This document shows, piece by piece, positions 52,772 through 62,389 of a DNA stretch of 64,000 bases. The notes under the pieces are model-generated. The model saw only the letters and a program-made list of their open reading frames with translations. It made no database searches and had not been told where the DNA came from. The stretch is from Lysobacter auxotrophicus (GTDB lineage: Bacteria; Pseudomonadota; Gammaproteobacteria; Xanthomonadales; Xanthomonadaceae): the NCBI RefSeq assembly GCF_027924565.1, contig NZ_AP027041.1, positions 3,410,001 through 3,474,000 on the forward strand, read 5' to 3'. The translations under genes and the position numbers were made by a program. The stretch's first letter is position 1, and each line of letters begins with the position of its first letter.

Positions 52772-53896
52772 TCAGCCGGCCTTGGCCGTGCTGTTCTTGG
52801 TGGCCGCGCCGACTTCGCCGGCCGGCGCCTTGTCGCCCGCCGCATCGACGATGCGCGCGCCGACGCGCAGCTTGCCGGTGCCGTCCACGACGATGCGGTC
52901 GCCGACGTTCAGGCCCTGCGCGACTTCGGCCAGGCCGTCGCGGCGCGCGCCGATCTTCACATCGACGCGTTCGACCGACGAATCGGGCTTCACGCGGTAC
53001 ACGAACGAATCGGTGCCGACCTGCACGATGGAGATTTCCGGCACGAGCAGCGCCTGGCGTTCCGGTCGCGACAGGCGCACCTGCAGCAGCATGCCGGGGC
53101 GCAGCGCGCGGTCGGGGTTGGCGAAATCGCCGCGCACCACGACCGAACGCGTGGCTTCGTCCACGCGCGCATCGACCGTGCTGACCTGGCCTTCGAACCT
53201 GCGGCCCGGATACGCGGTGCTCGTGCCGCTGACCTGCTGGCCGACGCCGAGCGTGGCGATCATCGCCTCCGGCACCGGGAAATCGACGTAGACGCGCGCG
53301 GTGTCGTCGAGGGTGGCGATCGCCGTACCCGGCGTCACCAGCGCGCCCGGGCTCACCTGACGGATGCCGAGCACGCCGCCGAACGGCGCGCGGATCACGC
53401 GATCGCCGATGTCGGCGCGCATCTGCGCGACACGGGCGCGCGCGGCGTCGCGGATCGCACGCTGCGTGTCGAGCTGCGAGCGCGAGATCAGCTGCTGGCC
53501 GGCGAGTTCGTTCTGGCGCTCGTAGAGCTTGTCGGCTTCGTTCGCCGTGGCCTGCGCCTGTTCGAACGCGGCCTGCTGCTGGCGCCCGGTGAGCGTGACC
53601 AGCGGCGCGCCGGCGGCCACCACGTCGCCGCTTTCGAAATGCACCTGCTGCACCGTCTCGCTGACCTTGGCGGTGACGGTGATGGATTCGCGCGCCTTCA
53701 CGTTGCCCAGCGCGAGCAGCGTGTCGCTGAACGGCTGCATGCGGACCTGCTGCGTCGTCACCGGGATGGGACGATCGCCGCCGCCGTCCTTGCGTTGTTC
53801 GGCCCCGTTGCTGCCGCATGCGACGGTCGCGCCGACGAGGGCCAGCACGAGGCCGGCACGAAGGGCGCGAAAACTGAATCTGGAACAAGGTCGCAT
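52772..53896 (-). CDS. RND efflux periplasmic adaptor lipoprotein
   Basis: A 374-residue membrane-fusion protein. The signal has the lipobox-like VGATVAC with Cys27, so it should be lipid-anchored. The lipoyl half-motifs (ESITVTAKVSETVQQVHFES), the alpha-hairpin (QQAAFEQAQATANEADKLYE) and the beta-barrel and membrane-proximal domains (DRVIRAPFGGVLGIRQVSPG) follow in order. It links the permease to an outer-membrane channel. The Lys/Ala-rich C-terminal tail (TKNSTAKAG) is variable. The gene precedes the permease as adaptor genes usually do. Confidence 0.94.
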   Translation of the reverse strand: MRPCSRFSFRALRAGLVLALVGATVACGSNGAEQRKDGGGDRPIPVTTQQVRMQPFSDTLLALGNVKARESITVTAKVSETVQQVHFESGDVVAAGAPLVTLTGRQQQAAFEQAQATANEADKLYERQNELAGQQLISRSQLDTQRAIRDAARARVAQMRADIGDRVIRAPFGGVLGIRQVSPGALVTPGTAIATLDDTARVYVDFPVPEAMIATLGVGQQVSGTSTAYPGRRFEGQVSTVDARVDEATRSVVVRGDFANPDRALRPGMLLQVRLSRPERQALLVPEISIVQVGTDSFVYRVKPDSSVERVDVKIGARRDGLAEVAQGLNVGDRIVVDGTGKLRVGARIVDAAGDKAPAGEVGAATKNSTAKAG

Positions 53897-54222
53897 GCGG
53901 CTGCCTGGAAGGACTGACGGGTGTGGCGCGTAGAGCCGGAGGATTCTAGCCGTCGAGGATCAACGGCTGCGTAGCCCATTGGTTGACAACTCATTGCGCA
54001 AACGGGCGCAGGCGCCAGAACGCGCAAGGCGGCCTCCGACCGGCGGCCACGCCACCCCACGGCAGCGAACGGGATCTGACACCCGACTGTGGCACTCTCC
54101 GATGACGGTCTCGTGGACGGCCGCGACCGGTCGTGTTCCGCGTCGCAATGGCCGCTCCGGCCGGCATCCCGCGTCCCGCTTCAGGCCCCCTTGCGCTCAA
54201 GCCCCGTGACCAGGAGTTCCCC
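53897..54222 (+). other. Divergent intergenic region between the efflux operon and cysteine synthase
   Basis: 326 bases with no credible gene and, unlike most gaps here, no palindromic repeat. It must hold promoters for both directions. A TTGACA at 53983-53988 on the plus strand has no convincing -10 partner at normal spacing. No regulator gene or operator was recognised. Confidence 0.6.
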
Positions 54223-55179
54223 ATGATCCACGACAGCATCCTCGACACCATCGGCCGCACCCCGGTGGTCCGCCTGCACCGCCTCGCCCCGGAACACGTG
54301 ACGCTGTACGCGAAGGTGGAAGCCTTCAATCCCGGCGGCTCGGTGAAGGACCGCCTCGCGCTGGCGATCATCCTGGACGCCGAAGCGCGCGGCCAGCTCA
54401 AGCCGGGCGACACGGTGATCGAGGCGACCTCGGGCAACACCGGCGTCGCGCTGGCGATGGTGTGCGCCGCGCGCGGCTACAAGTTCGTGGCGGTGATGAG
54501 CGATTCGTTCTCGATGGAACGCCGCAAGCTCATGCGCGCCTACGGCGCCAAGCTGATCCTCACGCCCGCCGCCGAGCGCGGCAGCGGCATGGTGCGTCGC
54601 GCCGCCGAACTGGCCGAAAAGCACGGCTGGTTCCTCGCGCGCCAGTTCACCAACCCGGCCAATCCGGCGTACCACCGGCAGACGACCGCGGCGGAAATCC
54701 TGCGCGATTTCGCCGGCCAGCGGCTCGACCACTTCGTCACCGGCTGGGGCACGGGCGGCACGCTTACCGGCGTGGGCGAGGTGCTCAAGATCGCCCGGCC
54801 CGAGGTGCGTGTGACCACCTGCGAGCCGGCGGGCGCGTCGCTGCTGGCCGGCAAGGAATGGCAGCCGCACAAGATCCAGGGCTGGACGCCGGACTTCGTG
54901 CCCGAGGTGCTCAATCGCGACGTCGCCGACGCGATCCTGCCCATCGACGACGTGCTCGCGCGCGACACGGCGCGTCGCCTTGCGCAGGAGGAAGGCATCT
55001 TCGTCGGCATCTCCGCCGGCGCGACGGCCGCCGCCGCGCTGGAAGTCGCGCGCAACGCGGAGGAAGGCTCCGTGATCCTCACCATGCTGCCCGACACGGG
55101 CGAGCGGTACCTGTCGACGTTCCTGTTCGAAGGCGTGAACGAGGGCTCGGACGACGAGTGGCTGGCGGGGTTGCCGTAA
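54223..55179 (+). CDS. cysK: Cysteine synthase (O-acetylserine sulfhydrylase)
   Basis: A PLP enzyme that makes L-cysteine from O-acetylserine and sulfide. The 318-residue protein has the PLP lysine in NPGGSVKDRLAL (K near 45), the substrate loop TSGNTGVAL, the phosphate-binding GTGGTLTGVG and PDTGERYLSTFL near the end. The SMERRKLMRAYGAKLILTPA segment is characteristic of CysK/CysM. CysM-type (thiosulfate-using) activity cannot be separated from sequence alone. ATG 54223 follows CAGGAG at 6 bases; the upstream frame is not gene-like. Confidence 0.93.
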   Translation: MIHDSILDTIGRTPVVRLHRLAPEHVTLYAKVEAFNPGGSVKDRLALAIILDAEARGQLKPGDTVIEATSGNTGVALAMVCAARGYKFVAVMSDSFSMERRKLMRAYGAKLILTPAAERGSGMVRRAAELAEKHGWFLARQFTNPANPAYHRQTTAAEILRDFAGQRLDHFVTGWGTGGTLTGVGEVLKIARPEVRVTTCEPAGASLLAGKEWQPHKIQGWTPDFVPEVLNRDVADAILPIDDVLARDTARRLAQEEGIFVGISAGATAAAALEVARNAEEGSVILTMLPDTGERYLSTFLFEGVNEGSDDEWLAGLP

Positions 55180-55205
55180 GGCGGCGCCGTCGATTCCCCG
55201 AGCGT

Positions 55206-55243
55206 TGAGCCCCTCTCCCTGCGGGAGAGGGGTTGGGGTGAGG
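55206..55243 (+). repeat. Family B palindrome after cysK
   Basis: GAGCCCCTCTCCCTGCGGGA followed by GAGGGGTTGGGGTGAGGG. The rest of the 186-base gap has decayed family C fragments. Confidence 0.85.
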
Positions 55244-55365
55244 GTCGGGGCGCGCGATGCGGCACCGCCGATGTCACGCCCTTTCTTCCAGCGAAGTCGA
55301 CGTCCCGGATGATGTATCCCCTGCGGGGGTGACGCGCTGAGAACGCATGCGGCTAAGCGACCACC

Positions 55366-55884
55366 ATGCCCATCGAAGCCCTCCAGACCGACATCACCAC
55401 GCTCGACGTCGACGCCCTGGTCAACGCGGCGAACGAGTCGTTGCTCGGCGGCGGCGGCGTGGACGGGGCGATCCATCGCGCGGCGGGGCCGGGCCTGCTC
55501 GACGAGTGCCGCGCGTTGCCGCAGGTGCGCCCCGGCGTGCGCTGCCCGACGGGCGAGGCGCGCATCACCGGCGGGCATCGCCTGCGCGCACGCCACGTGA
55601 TCCACACGGTCGGTCCGGTGTGGCGCGGCGGCGGTCACGACGAGGCCGCGTTGCTGGCGTCGTGCTATCGCGAATCGCTGCGGCTGGCGATGGAGCAACG
55701 CGTGGCCTCGATGGCGTTTCCGGCGATCAGCTGCGGCATCTACGGCTATCCGCCGGAGCGCGCGGTGCCGATCGCGGTGCGCGAAGTACGCACGTGGCTG
55801 GGCGCGCACGACGCGCCGGTGCGGGTGGTGTTCGCGTGTTTCGGGGCGGAGATGGCGGCGTTGTATCGGGAGGCGCTCGGATGA
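55366..55884 (+). CDS. Macrodomain protein (ADP-ribose/O-acetyl-ADP-ribose hydrolase-like)
   Basis: A 172-residue stand-alone macrodomain of the YmdB/MacroD group. Signature parts are [40 protein letters not shown], the loop [11 protein letters not shown] and the phosphate-loop [14 protein letters not shown]. Such enzymes deacetylate O-acetyl-ADP-ribose or remove ADP-ribose from glutamates; all active-site Asn, Asp and Gly positions seem intact. It is isolated. Downstream is a 117-bp tandem repeat. Confidence 0.9.
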   Translation: MPIEALQTDITTLDVDALVNAANESLLGGGGVDGAIHRAAGPGLLDECRALPQVRPGVRCPTGEARITGGHRLRARHVIHTVGPVWRGGGHDEAALLASCYRESLRLAMEQRVASMAFPAISCGIYGYPPERAVPIAVREVRTWLGAHDAPVRVVFACFGAEMAALYREALG

Positions 55885-55885
55885 G

Positions 55886-56190
55886 TAGGCAGCTGCCATC
55901 CATGGCGCAACGTATAGCCTCCGGATCGCCCGGCCCGGCCATCCATGGCCGGTCGTTCGGCAGGCCACGCGGCAGTGCCGCTTTACACCGGCTTCGGCTG
56001 GGTAGGCAGCTGCCATCCATGGCGCAACGTATAGCCTTCGGAACGCCCTGCCCGGGCATCCATGGCCGGTCGTTCGGCAGGCCACGCGGCAGTGCCGCTT
56101 TGCACCGGCTTCGGCTGGGTAGGCAACTGCCATCCATGGCGCAACGTATAGCCTTCGGAACGCCCGGCCCGGCCATCCATGGCCGGTCGT
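55886..56190 (+). repeat. 117-bp tandem repeat (family E), 2.6 copies
   Basis: Units start at 55886, 56003 and 56120 (period exactly 117), each with GGCAGCTGCCATCCATGGCG, CAACGTATAGCCT, and GGCCATCCATGGCCGGTCGT followed by GGCCACGCGGCAGTGCC. 117 is a multiple of three, so open frames cross all copies, but these are not genes. An inverted, diverged copy lies at 22707-22793. Confidence 0.93.
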
Positions 56191-56231
56191 GAGCCCGCGC
56201 GCGAAGCTGTGCTTCGCAAGCGCGCGGGCTC
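56191..56231 (-). terminator. Hairpin at the end of the nap operon
   Basis: GAGCCCGCGCGC (56191-56202) and its exact complement (56220-56231) enclose 17 bases with a smaller GAAGC/GCTTC hairpin. The right arm includes most of the napC stop codon. It lies between the napC end and the 117-bp repeat. No T-run follows, so termination strength is uncertain. Confidence 0.5.
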
Positions 56232-56841
56232 ACCCTTGCGGTATCCCCGCCATGTCCGGCAGGTGATGCGCGATGCCCTTGTGGCAATCGATGCACGTCT
56301 TCTCGCGCGTGACCAGCCAGCGCTGGTGGATCTGCGCGGCGCGCGCGCTCTGGCGCGTGAGGTCCATCGACTCGTAGTTGTGGCAGTTGCGACATTCCAG
56401 CGAATCGTTCGCCTTCAGGCGCGCCCATTCGTGCATCGCCAGTTCGAGGCGGTGGTCGAGGAACTTCTCGCGCGTGTTCACCGTGCCAAAAATCTTTCCC
56501 CACACTTCCTTCGACGCCTGCATCTTGCGCGCGATCTTGTCGGTCCACTTGTGCGGGACGTGGCAGTCCGGGCACGTCGCGCGCACGCCGGAGCGGTTGC
56601 TGTAGTGGATCGTCGGCTTCAGCTCCTGGAACACGTTGTCGCGCATCTCATGGCAGCTGGTGCAGAACTCCTCGGTGTTGGTCGCTTCCAGCGCGGTGTT
56701 GAAACCGCCCCAGAACACGATGCCCGCAAGGAATCCCGCCGCCACCAGGAAGCCCAGGCTGTAATGCACGCTCGGGCGCCGCAGCGTCAGCCAGTACGGT
56801 CGCAGCCACGACCACGCGCGTTCCCACAGGCGGCGCATCAT
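56230..56841 (-). CDS. napC: Periplasmic nitrate reductase tetrahaem quinol dehydrogenase NapC
   Basis: NapC moves electrons from quinol to NapAB. A protein of 203 residues with one N-terminal membrane anchor (about 25-47, [20 protein letters not shown]) and four haem motifs, CTSCH, CPDCH, CRNCH and CIDCH, spaced as in NapC/NirT proteins. Its ATG overlaps the napB stop, as two in-line ATGs (56841, 56838). A second family member, NrfH, is excluded by the nap context. It is the last gene of the operon. Confidence 0.95.
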   Translation of the reverse strand: MMRRLWERAWSWLRPYWLTLRRPSVHYSLGFLVAAGFLAGIVFWGGFNTALEATNTEEFCTSCHEMRDNVFQELKPTIHYSNRSGVRATCPDCHVPHKWTDKIARKMQASKEVWGKIFGTVNTREKFLDHRLELAMHEWARLKANDSLECRNCHNYESMDLTRQSARAAQIHQRWLVTREKTCIDCHKGIAHHLPDMAGIPQG

Positions 56842-57458
56842 GGCGTCCTCTGCGCCGCTTCGGCGGTCGCCGTGCCGGCCTCGGCCGCGGCGAGCACCGC
56901 GTCGATGGTCTGGAAGGTGTTGTTCACCAGCACCGGCGCATCGGTCTGCACGACGTGGCACTGGTTGCAGAAGTAGCGACGCGAGGAAATCGTGGCGAGG
57001 AACTGGTCGTCGCGATCCATGTAGTGCGTGACGCTCACCGGCGGCGCCTGGAATTTCTCGGCGTTCGCGCGCGCGTGGCAGAGCATGCAGCGGTTGCTGT
57101 TCTTGTCGACCTGGTAGCCGTCGATGGCGTGCGGAATCGTCGGCGGCTGCATCGGGTAGGCGCGCTCGCGCTTGACGTCCATGTTCTGCACGCGCCACAG
57201 CGGCTGCGGCGCGGCTTCCTGGTCGATGGGAATGCCACGACGCAGCGCATCGATCTGGCGACGGTCGGTGCGGCCCAGCGCCGAATCCGGATGCGTGACG
57301 GGCGCCTTGTGGGCCGCGGCGACTTCGCGCTGCGCCTCGTGCTTCTTCTCGCTGCCGCGGCCGAACAGCCAGCCGGCGATGAACACCAGGACCAGCAGCC
57401 CGACGGTGAGCGAGGCGGCGATCCACAACGGACGATTTCGCGCGAATGCGTTGTTCAT
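56838..57458 (-). CDS. napB: Periplasmic nitrate reductase dihaem subunit NapB
   Basis: A small cytochrome of 206 residues. An N-terminal hydrophobic segment (about 10-33) acts as a signal or anchor. Two haem motifs, CMLCH and CNQCH, lie in the mature part, with the family segments [20 protein letters not shown] and [11 protein letters not shown]. It transfers electrons from NapC to NapA. It is longer than typical NapB (about 150) at both ends, the last ~20 residues being Ala/Glu/Thr-rich. It begins 9 bases after napA. Confidence 0.94.
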   Translation of the reverse strand: MNNAFARNRPLWIAASLTVGLLVLVFIAGWLFGRGSEKKHEAQREVAAAHKAPVTHPDSALGRTDRRQIDALRRGIPIDQEAAPQPLWRVQNMDVKRERAYPMQPPTIPHAIDGYQVDKNSNRCMLCHARANAEKFQAPPVSVTHYMDRDDQFLATISSRRYFCNQCHVVQTDAPVLVNNTFQTIDAVLAAAEAGTATAEAAQRTP

Positions 57459-57467
57459 GGCCGCCTC

Positions 57468-59960
57468 CTATGCGCCCAGGATCTTGACCGCGCACTTCTT
57501 GTAGTCGGTCTGCTTGGAAATCGGATCGGTCGCGTCCAGCGTCACCTTGTTGATCAGCTGGCCCGCGTCGAACCACGGCACGAACACCACGCCCTCGGGC
57601 ATGCGGTTGCGACCGCGCGTCTCCACGCGCGTGCGCATTTCGCCGCGCCGCGACACCACGCGCACGTCGTCGCCGCGCTTGAGGCCGCGCTTGCGCGCAT
57701 CGTCGGGATTCATGAACACCATCGCCGTCGGGAACGCACGGAACAGTTCCGGGATGCGCATCGTCATCGAACCCGAATGCCAGTGTTCCAGCACGCGGCC
57801 GGTGACCAGCCACAGGTCGAATTCCTCGTCGGGCGACTCGGCCGGCGGCTCGTACGGCAGCGCCCAGATCACCGCGCGGCCGTCCTTGTTGCCGTAGAAC
57901 TCGAAGCCCGCGCCGGGCGTGACGAAGGGGTCGGAACCTTCGCGGTAACGCCACAGCGTTTCCTTGCCGTTGACCACCGGCCAGCGCAGGCCGCGCACCT
58001 GGTGGTAGGTGTCGAACGGCGCCAGGTCGTGGCCGTGGCCGCGCCCGAAGGTCGCGTATTCCTCGAACAGGCCCTTCTGCACGTAGAAGCCGAAGTGCGT
58101 GGACTCGTCGTTCGCGTAGCCTTCCTGGATGTCCGACAGCGGATAGCGGTCGACGTTGCCGTTTTTGAACAGCACGTCGAACAGCGTCTTGCCCTTGTAG
58201 TACGGATTGGCGGCGAGGATGTCCGCCGGCCAGCATTCGTCGGTGGTGAAGCGCTTGGAGAATTCCATCAGCTGCCACAGGTCCGAGCGCGCCTGCGCCG
58301 GCGCGTTGACCAGCTGGTGCCAGAACTGCGTGCGGCGTTCGGCGTTGCCGTATGCGCCTTCCTTTTCCACCCACATCGCGGTGGGCAGGATCAGGTCCGC
58401 CGCCTGCCCCGTGACGGTCGGGTACGCATCGGACACGACGATGAAGTTCTTCGGATTGCGATAGCCCGGCAGCGTTTCCTCGTAGAGGTTCGCCGCCGCC
58501 TGCATGTTGTTGTTGACCTGCACCCAGTACGCGTTGAGCTTGCCGTCCTTGAGCATGCGGTTCTGCTGCACGGCGTGGTAGCCGGGCTTGGGATTGATCA
58601 GCCCGTGCGGCAGCTTCCAGATTTCCTCGGCATGCTTGCGATGCTCGGGATTGGCCACCATCAGGTCGGCCGGCAGGCGATGGCTGAAGGTGCCCACTTC
58701 GCGCGCGGTGCCGCACGCCGACGGCTGCCCGGTCAGCGAGAACGGACTGTTGCCGGGCGTGGATATCTTTCCGGTCAGCAGGTGGATGTTGTAGATCAGG
58801 TTGTTGGCCCACACGCCGCGCGTGTGCTGGTTGAAGCCCATGGTCCAGAACGACATGACCTTGACCTTCGGATCGGCGTACAGCTCGGCGAGCTTCTCCA
58901 GCCAGCCGCGCTCCACGCCGGTCATCTCCACCGCCTTGTCGAGCGTGTACGGCTTCACGAACGCGGCGAACTGCTCGAAGTCGATCGGCTCGCCGCCGCC
59001 GGCGTCGTTGGCGTTCTTCGCCTTCATCTCCAGCGGATTGTCCGGACGCAGGCCGTAGCCGATGTCGTCGTTGCCGCGCTTGAAGCTGGTGTGGCGACTG
59101 ACGAAATCCTTGTTGACCCGCCCGGTGCTGATGATGTGGTTGGCGATGTAGTTGAGGATGACCAGGTCGGTCTGCGGCTTGAAGACGATCGGGATGTCCG
59201 CCAGCTCGAAGCTGCGGTGCTCGAAGGTCGACATCACCGCGACCTTCACGTGCGGATGCGTCAGGCGTCGGTCGGTCACGCGCGTCCACAGGATCGGATG
59301 CATCTCGGCCATGTTCGAGCCCCACAGCACGAATGCGTCGGCCGCCTCGATGTCGTCGTAGACGCCCATCGGTTCGTCCATGCCGAAGGTGCGCATGAAG
59401 CCGAACGCCGCCGAGGCCATGCAATGGCGCGCGTTGGGATCGATGTGGTTGCTGCGAAAGCCCGCCTTCATCAGCTTGTTGGCGGCGTAGCCCTCCCAGA
59501 TCGTCCACTGGCCCGAACCGAACATGCCGATGCCGTCGCCGCCCTTTTCCTTCAGCACGCGCTTGAACTGCGCGGCCATCACGTCGAAGGCCTCGTCCCA
59601 GCCGACTTCGGTGAACTCACCGTCCTTCGCGTAGACGCCGTTCTTCTTGCGCAGCAGCGGGAGTTTGAGGCGGTCGGCGCCGTACATCACCTTCGACAGG
59701 AAGTAACCCTTGACGCAGTTGATGCCGCGATTGACCTCGGCGTGCACGTCGCCGTGCGTGGCGACGACGCGGCCTTCCTTCACCGCGACGTTGACGCCGC
59801 AGCCGGTGCCGCAGAAACGGCACGGCGCCTTGTCCCACTTCAGCGCGGTGAGATCGCCCTCGGTGAGCATGTTGGTGGTGTCGCCCGGCAGCGGCATGCC
59901 GGCGGCGGCCGCGGCGGTGGCGACGGCGGTGTTGCGGATGAATTCGCGGCGCGTGGTCAT
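57468..59960 (-). CDS. napA: Periplasmic nitrate reductase catalytic subunit NapA
   Basis: A molybdenum enzyme that reduces nitrate to nitrite in the periplasm. The 830-residue precursor is of normal size. The Tat signal is [20 protein letters not shown] (twin Arg at 4-5). The 4Fe-4S cluster uses C47, C50, C54 and C82 (CRFCGTGCG...NCVKG). The Mo-ligand cysteine is C180 in [13 protein letters not shown]. Later parts ([30 protein letters not shown]) are typical. Its ATG overlaps the napD stop by 4 bases. Stand-alone Nap without NapGH uses NapC as sole quinol dehydrogenase. Confidence 0.97.
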   Translation of the reverse strand: MTTRREFIRNTAVATAAAAAGMPLPGDTTNMLTEGDLTALKWDKAPCRFCGTGCGVNVAVKEGRVVATHGDVHAEVNRGINCVKGYFLSKVMYGADRLKLPLLRKKNGVYAKDGEFTEVGWDEAFDVMAAQFKRVLKEKGGDGIGMFGSGQWTIWEGYAANKLMKAGFRSNHIDPNARHCMASAAFGFMRTFGMDEPMGVYDDIEAADAFVLWGSNMAEMHPILWTRVTDRRLTHPHVKVAVMSTFEHRSFELADIPIVFKPQTDLVILNYIANHIISTGRVNKDFVSRHTSFKRGNDDIGYGLRPDNPLEMKAKNANDAGGGEPIDFEQFAAFVKPYTLDKAVEMTGVERGWLEKLAELYADPKVKVMSFWTMGFNQHTRGVWANNLIYNIHLLTGKISTPGNSPFSLTGQPSACGTAREVGTFSHRLPADLMVANPEHRKHAEEIWKLPHGLINPKPGYHAVQQNRMLKDGKLNAYWVQVNNNMQAAANLYEETLPGYRNPKNFIVVSDAYPTVTGQAADLILPTAMWVEKEGAYGNAERRTQFWHQLVNAPAQARSDLWQLMEFSKRFTTDECWPADILAANPYYKGKTLFDVLFKNGNVDRYPLSDIQEGYANDESTHFGFYVQKGLFEEYATFGRGHGHDLAPFDTYHQVRGLRWPVVNGKETLWRYREGSDPFVTPGAGFEFYGNKDGRAVIWALPYEPPAESPDEEFDLWLVTGRVLEHWHSGSMTMRIPELFRAFPTAMVFMNPDDARKRGLKRGDDVRVVSRRGEMRTRVETRGRNRMPEGVVFVPWFDAGQLINKVTLDATDPISKQTDYKKCAVKILGA

Positions 59961-60292
59961 GGGGCGACTCCGGAAGCCTGGATCTCGTTGGCCGTCCGCA
60001 CCGGCGCGTCGAGCGCCTCGCGCGGTTCGGCATGGTGGTAGACGAGCGCGACGTTGAGCACGCCGGGCAGCGCGCGCAGCGCATCGATGCGGTCGAGCAC
60101 CGCGTACTGGTCGGCGCATTCGCACAGCACGACGCTGCGCGTGCCGTGGCGCAGCGCGAGTTCGAGGTCCTCGTGCGCGGCGATGTGCGCGTCGATCGCC
60201 TCCGCGGCCTCGATGCGGTGCTGCAGGACCAGGCTGGCGATGTGGATGTCGCCGGGCGCTGCGGGTTCGATGGCGGTGTCGTCGGGGGTCAT
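59957..60292 (-). CDS. napD: NapD chaperone of NapA
   Basis: NapD binds the NapA Tat signal and assists maturation. The 111-residue product has the ferredoxin-like family pattern [20 protein letters not shown] and [20 protein letters not shown], then [12 protein letters not shown]. Start ATG 60292 lies inside the end of napF, and its stop overlaps the napA ATG, so the chaperone and client are coupled. The frame extends far upstream but that part is a napF shadow. Confidence 0.9.
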   Translation of the reverse strand: MTPDDTAIEPAAPGDIHIASLVLQHRIEAAEAIDAHIAAHEDLELALRHGTRSVVLCECADQYAVLDRIDALRALPGVLNVALVYHHAEPREALDAPVRTANEIQASGVAP

Positions 60293-60807
60293 GCGGTCTC
60301 CGTGCGTTCCGGGTGCGCGGCGCATGCCGACAACGCGATGGCCTGCGTCGGGCACACGCCCACGCACGCGCCGCACCCGGTGCAGCGCGCGGGGTCGATG
60401 GTGGGCAGCGGCACGCGCGCCGTGAGCGGAAAGGCGATGGCGCGTTCGGGGCAGACATCCCGGCAGCTCGAACACACCACGCCGCGGCGCGGCAGGCAGC
60501 TGTCGGCGACGAGCGCCTTCAGCGTCCAGGGTTCGTCGGACGACGCGCGATCCAGCGCGCGCGGCGTGCAGGCGTGTTCGCACTCGCCGCAGAAGGTGCA
60601 TTCGCCCAGGCGTGGATCGAACACCGGGCGCCCGCCCGCATCGCGCGCGAGCACGCGTTCCGGGCAGCGATCGACGCACGCGCCGCACGCGGTGCAGGCG
60701 TCGAGGAAGTCGTTCTCGTGCAGCGCCCACGGTGGGCGCAAAGGGGCCACCGCGGCCCGGCGGCCGAACAGCAACGCGCGTCGCGAGGGATCCGGACCGC
60801 GCGCCAC
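60289..60807 (-). CDS. napF: NapF ferredoxin-type protein
   Basis: A 172-residue cytoplasmic iron-sulphur protein with three clusters of the CxxCxxCxxxC type: [22 protein letters not shown], and [11 protein letters not shown], plus a CSSCRDVC group. NapF interacts with NapA and is thought to help load its FeS cluster. It starts with GTG 60807, one base after the napE stop, and overlaps napD by 4 bases. Confidence 0.93.
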   Translation of the reverse strand: MARGPDPSRRALLFGRRAAVAPLRPPWALHENDFLDACTACGACVDRCPERVLARDAGGRPVFDPRLGECTFCGECEHACTPRALDRASSDEPWTLKALVADSCLPRRGVVCSSCRDVCPERAIAFPLTARVPLPTIDPARCTGCGACVGVCPTQAIALSACAAHPERTETA

Positions 60808-60808
60808 G

Positions 60809-60973
60809 TCAGTGCCCCGTCGGCGGTCCGGAAACGAACATCTGCCAGAACCAGACGATGAAGCCGTAGCTGGCCACGATCATCACGGTGAGCAGCGGAA
60901 ACACCACTGCGGTCAGCAGCAGGAAGGCCGTGCGTTCTCTTCGCTTGATGACGTTGTCATCTGGCTGGTCCAT
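60809..60973 (-). CDS. napE: NapE small membrane protein
   Basis: A 54-residue protein with the NapE pattern: short charged N-terminus (NVIKRRERTAF) and one membrane helix (about 17-42, LLTAVVFPLLTVMIVASYGF). Its role in nitrate reduction is unclear. It is first in napEFDABC. ATG 60973 gives the normal length; the longer upstream frame would cover the promoter and the FNR site. Confidence 0.88.
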   Translation of the reverse strand: MDQPDDNVIKRRERTAFLLLTAVVFPLLTVMIVASYGFIVWFWQMFVSGPPTGH

Positions 60974-61060
60974 GGCCGGCTCCGGTCTGTCGCTTTCGCG
61001 AAGGACACCCGGTCGCGGCGTCCTTGACGTCGAGTCTGCTGGCGAGGCCGGATCGGAAAC

Positions 61061-61074
61061 TTGATCCGGATCAA
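61061..61074 (-). promoter_or_regulatory. FNR/Anr-type operator before the nap operon
   Basis: TTGATCCGGATCAA is a perfect, fully symmetric match to the FNR consensus TTGAT-N4-ATCAA. Its centre lies about 94 bases before the napE ATG, a place fit for oxygen-limited activation. It is palindromic, but fba is read away from it, so napE is the only likely target. A CRP/Clp site would need TGTGA and is not matched. Confidence 0.85.
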
Positions 61075-61183
61075 CCCATTGCCGTCCATTCCCCGCCCGC
61101 CTGCATCCTCGTCTGGGCGGCGTGGACGCCGCGTATAGGGAACGTGGACGCGAACCCGACTGTACCGCGCGGCTGCAGTGCAC

Positions 61184-61214
61184 AAAAAAGAAAAGCCGGC
61201 GCGAGGCCGGCTTT
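61184..61214 (-). terminator. Intrinsic terminator of the aldolase gene
   Basis: On the minus strand: AAAGCCGGC, loop CTCGC, GCCGGCTTT, then TTCTTTTTT, 30 bases past the fba stop. It is a classic GC stem with T-tract and also insulates nap from read-through. Confidence 0.88.
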
Positions 61215-61243
61215 CCCGTACTGCATGACGATGGCGCCGGCGC

Positions 61244-62254
61244 TTACGCGGCCTGCTTCCACTGGCCCAGCGCGGCCAGGCCGTTGTCGCGGGCGCGCTC
61301 GTACACGGTCTGCTGCGCGCGGGCGAAGTTGTTCACCAGGTCCTGCGACCACAGCTTCAGCGCGGCGGCCTGCATGGCGCGGCCGTACGAGAACGACAGC
61401 GGCCACGGGTTCGGGCCCATCTGGTTCATCGCGTTGAGGTGCGCGGTGGCGGCTTCGTCCGACTGGCCGCCGGACAGGAACACGATGCCCGGCAGCGTCG
61501 CCGGCACGGTGGACTTCAGGCACTGCAGCGTGGCGGCGGCGACTTCCTCGAACGACGCCTGGTCGGCGCAGGTGTTGCCCGGCACGACCATCGAAGCCTT
61601 GAGGATGGTGCCTTCCAGCATGACGCTGTGCTCGTAGAGCGAGGCGAACAGCGAACGCAGCGCGACTTCGGTGACCTCGTAGCAGGTCTCGATGTCGTGG
61701 CTGCCGTCCATGATCACTTCCGGCTCGACCATCGGCACCAGGCCCTGCTCCTGGCACAGCGCGGCGTAGCGGGCCAGCGCATGGGCGTTCGCGTCGATGC
61801 AGGTGCCCGACGGGATGTCGTCGCCGATGTTGATGACCGCGCGCCACTTGGCGAAGCGGGCGCCGAGCTTGTAGTACTCCTCCAGGCGCGCGCGCAGGCC
61901 GTCGAGGCCTTCGGTCACCACTTCGCCCGGGAAGCCGGCGAGGTTGTGCGTGCCCTTGTCGACCTTGATGCCCGGGATCATGCCGTGGTCGGTCATGTAC
62001 TTGGCGAACGGCACGCCGTCGCTGGTGGACTGGCGGATGGTTTCGTCGAACAGGATGGCGCCGGAGATGTACTCGTTCAGCTTCGGCGTGGTGAGCAGCA
62101 GCTCGCGGTAGCGACGGCGGTTCTCTTCGGTGTTCTCGATGCCGACACCGGCGAAACGCTTGGCGCAGGTGGCGCCGGACTCGTCGATGGCGATGATCCC
62201 CTTGCCCGGTGCCATCATGGCCTGGGCGGTTTCGGCAAGCTGTTCGATGCTCAT
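61244..62254 (-). CDS. Class I fructose-bisphosphate aldolase
   Basis: A glycolytic/gluconeogenic enzyme that splits fructose 1,6-bisphosphate. The 336-residue protein is of the eukaryotic-like class I, with no metal ligands: MAPGKGIIAIDESGATCAKR, GIKVDKGTHNLAGFPGE, the Schiff-base region LEGTILKASMVVPGN (Lys near 229) and FLSGGQSDEAATAHLNAMN. The start ATG 62254 has AGGA 6 bases upstream and a TATAAT box further up. Class I aldolase next to pyruvate kinase is usual in Xanthomonadaceae. Confidence 0.95.
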   Translation of the reverse strand: MSIEQLAETAQAMMAPGKGIIAIDESGATCAKRFAGVGIENTEENRRRYRELLLTTPKLNEYISGAILFDETIRQSTSDGVPFAKYMTDHGMIPGIKVDKGTHNLAGFPGEVVTEGLDGLRARLEEYYKLGARFAKWRAVINIGDDIPSGTCIDANAHALARYAALCQEQGLVPMVEPEVIMDGSHDIETCYEVTEVALRSLFASLYEHSVMLEGTILKASMVVPGNTCADQASFEEVAAATLQCLKSTVPATLPGIVFLSGGQSDEAATAHLNAMNQMGPNPWPLSFSYGRAMQAAALKLWSQDLVNNFARAQQTVYERARDNGLAALGQWKQAA

Positions 62255-62286
62255 GGTCGTCCTGCGGAAGCGGTGGGAAGCCCGAC

Positions 62287-62292
62287 ATTATA
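62287..62292 (-). promoter_or_regulatory. -10 box of the aldolase promoter
   Basis: TATAAT on the minus strand, 32 bases before the aldolase ATG. A TTGACC lies 23 bases upstream of it, too far for a standard -35, so the upstream half is unresolved. Confidence 0.5.
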
Positions 62293-62389
62293 GCCGGGTA
62301 CGCGTGCAAAGAGCCGGTCAACGCAAAGAAAAATCAACCACTTGCAGACCGGACACCCCGGAATCCAATACCACTTGGGATGTATGCGT

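Noticed and set aside
49565-53917. Reading frames of 1450 and 1428 residues on both strands over the efflux genes
   Set aside because: They lie over the RND permease and adaptor, have Arg/His/Ala/Asp-rich composition without domains, and arise because stop codons are rare in such GC-rich DNA.
53983-53988. TTGACA as a -35 box of cysK
   Set aside because: No acceptable -10 sequence at 16-18 bases and over 230 bases from the start codon.
55886-56190. Repetitive protein encoded by the 117-bp units
   Set aside because: The open frame exists only because the period is a multiple of three; there is no ribosome site and the same DNA elsewhere is intergenic.
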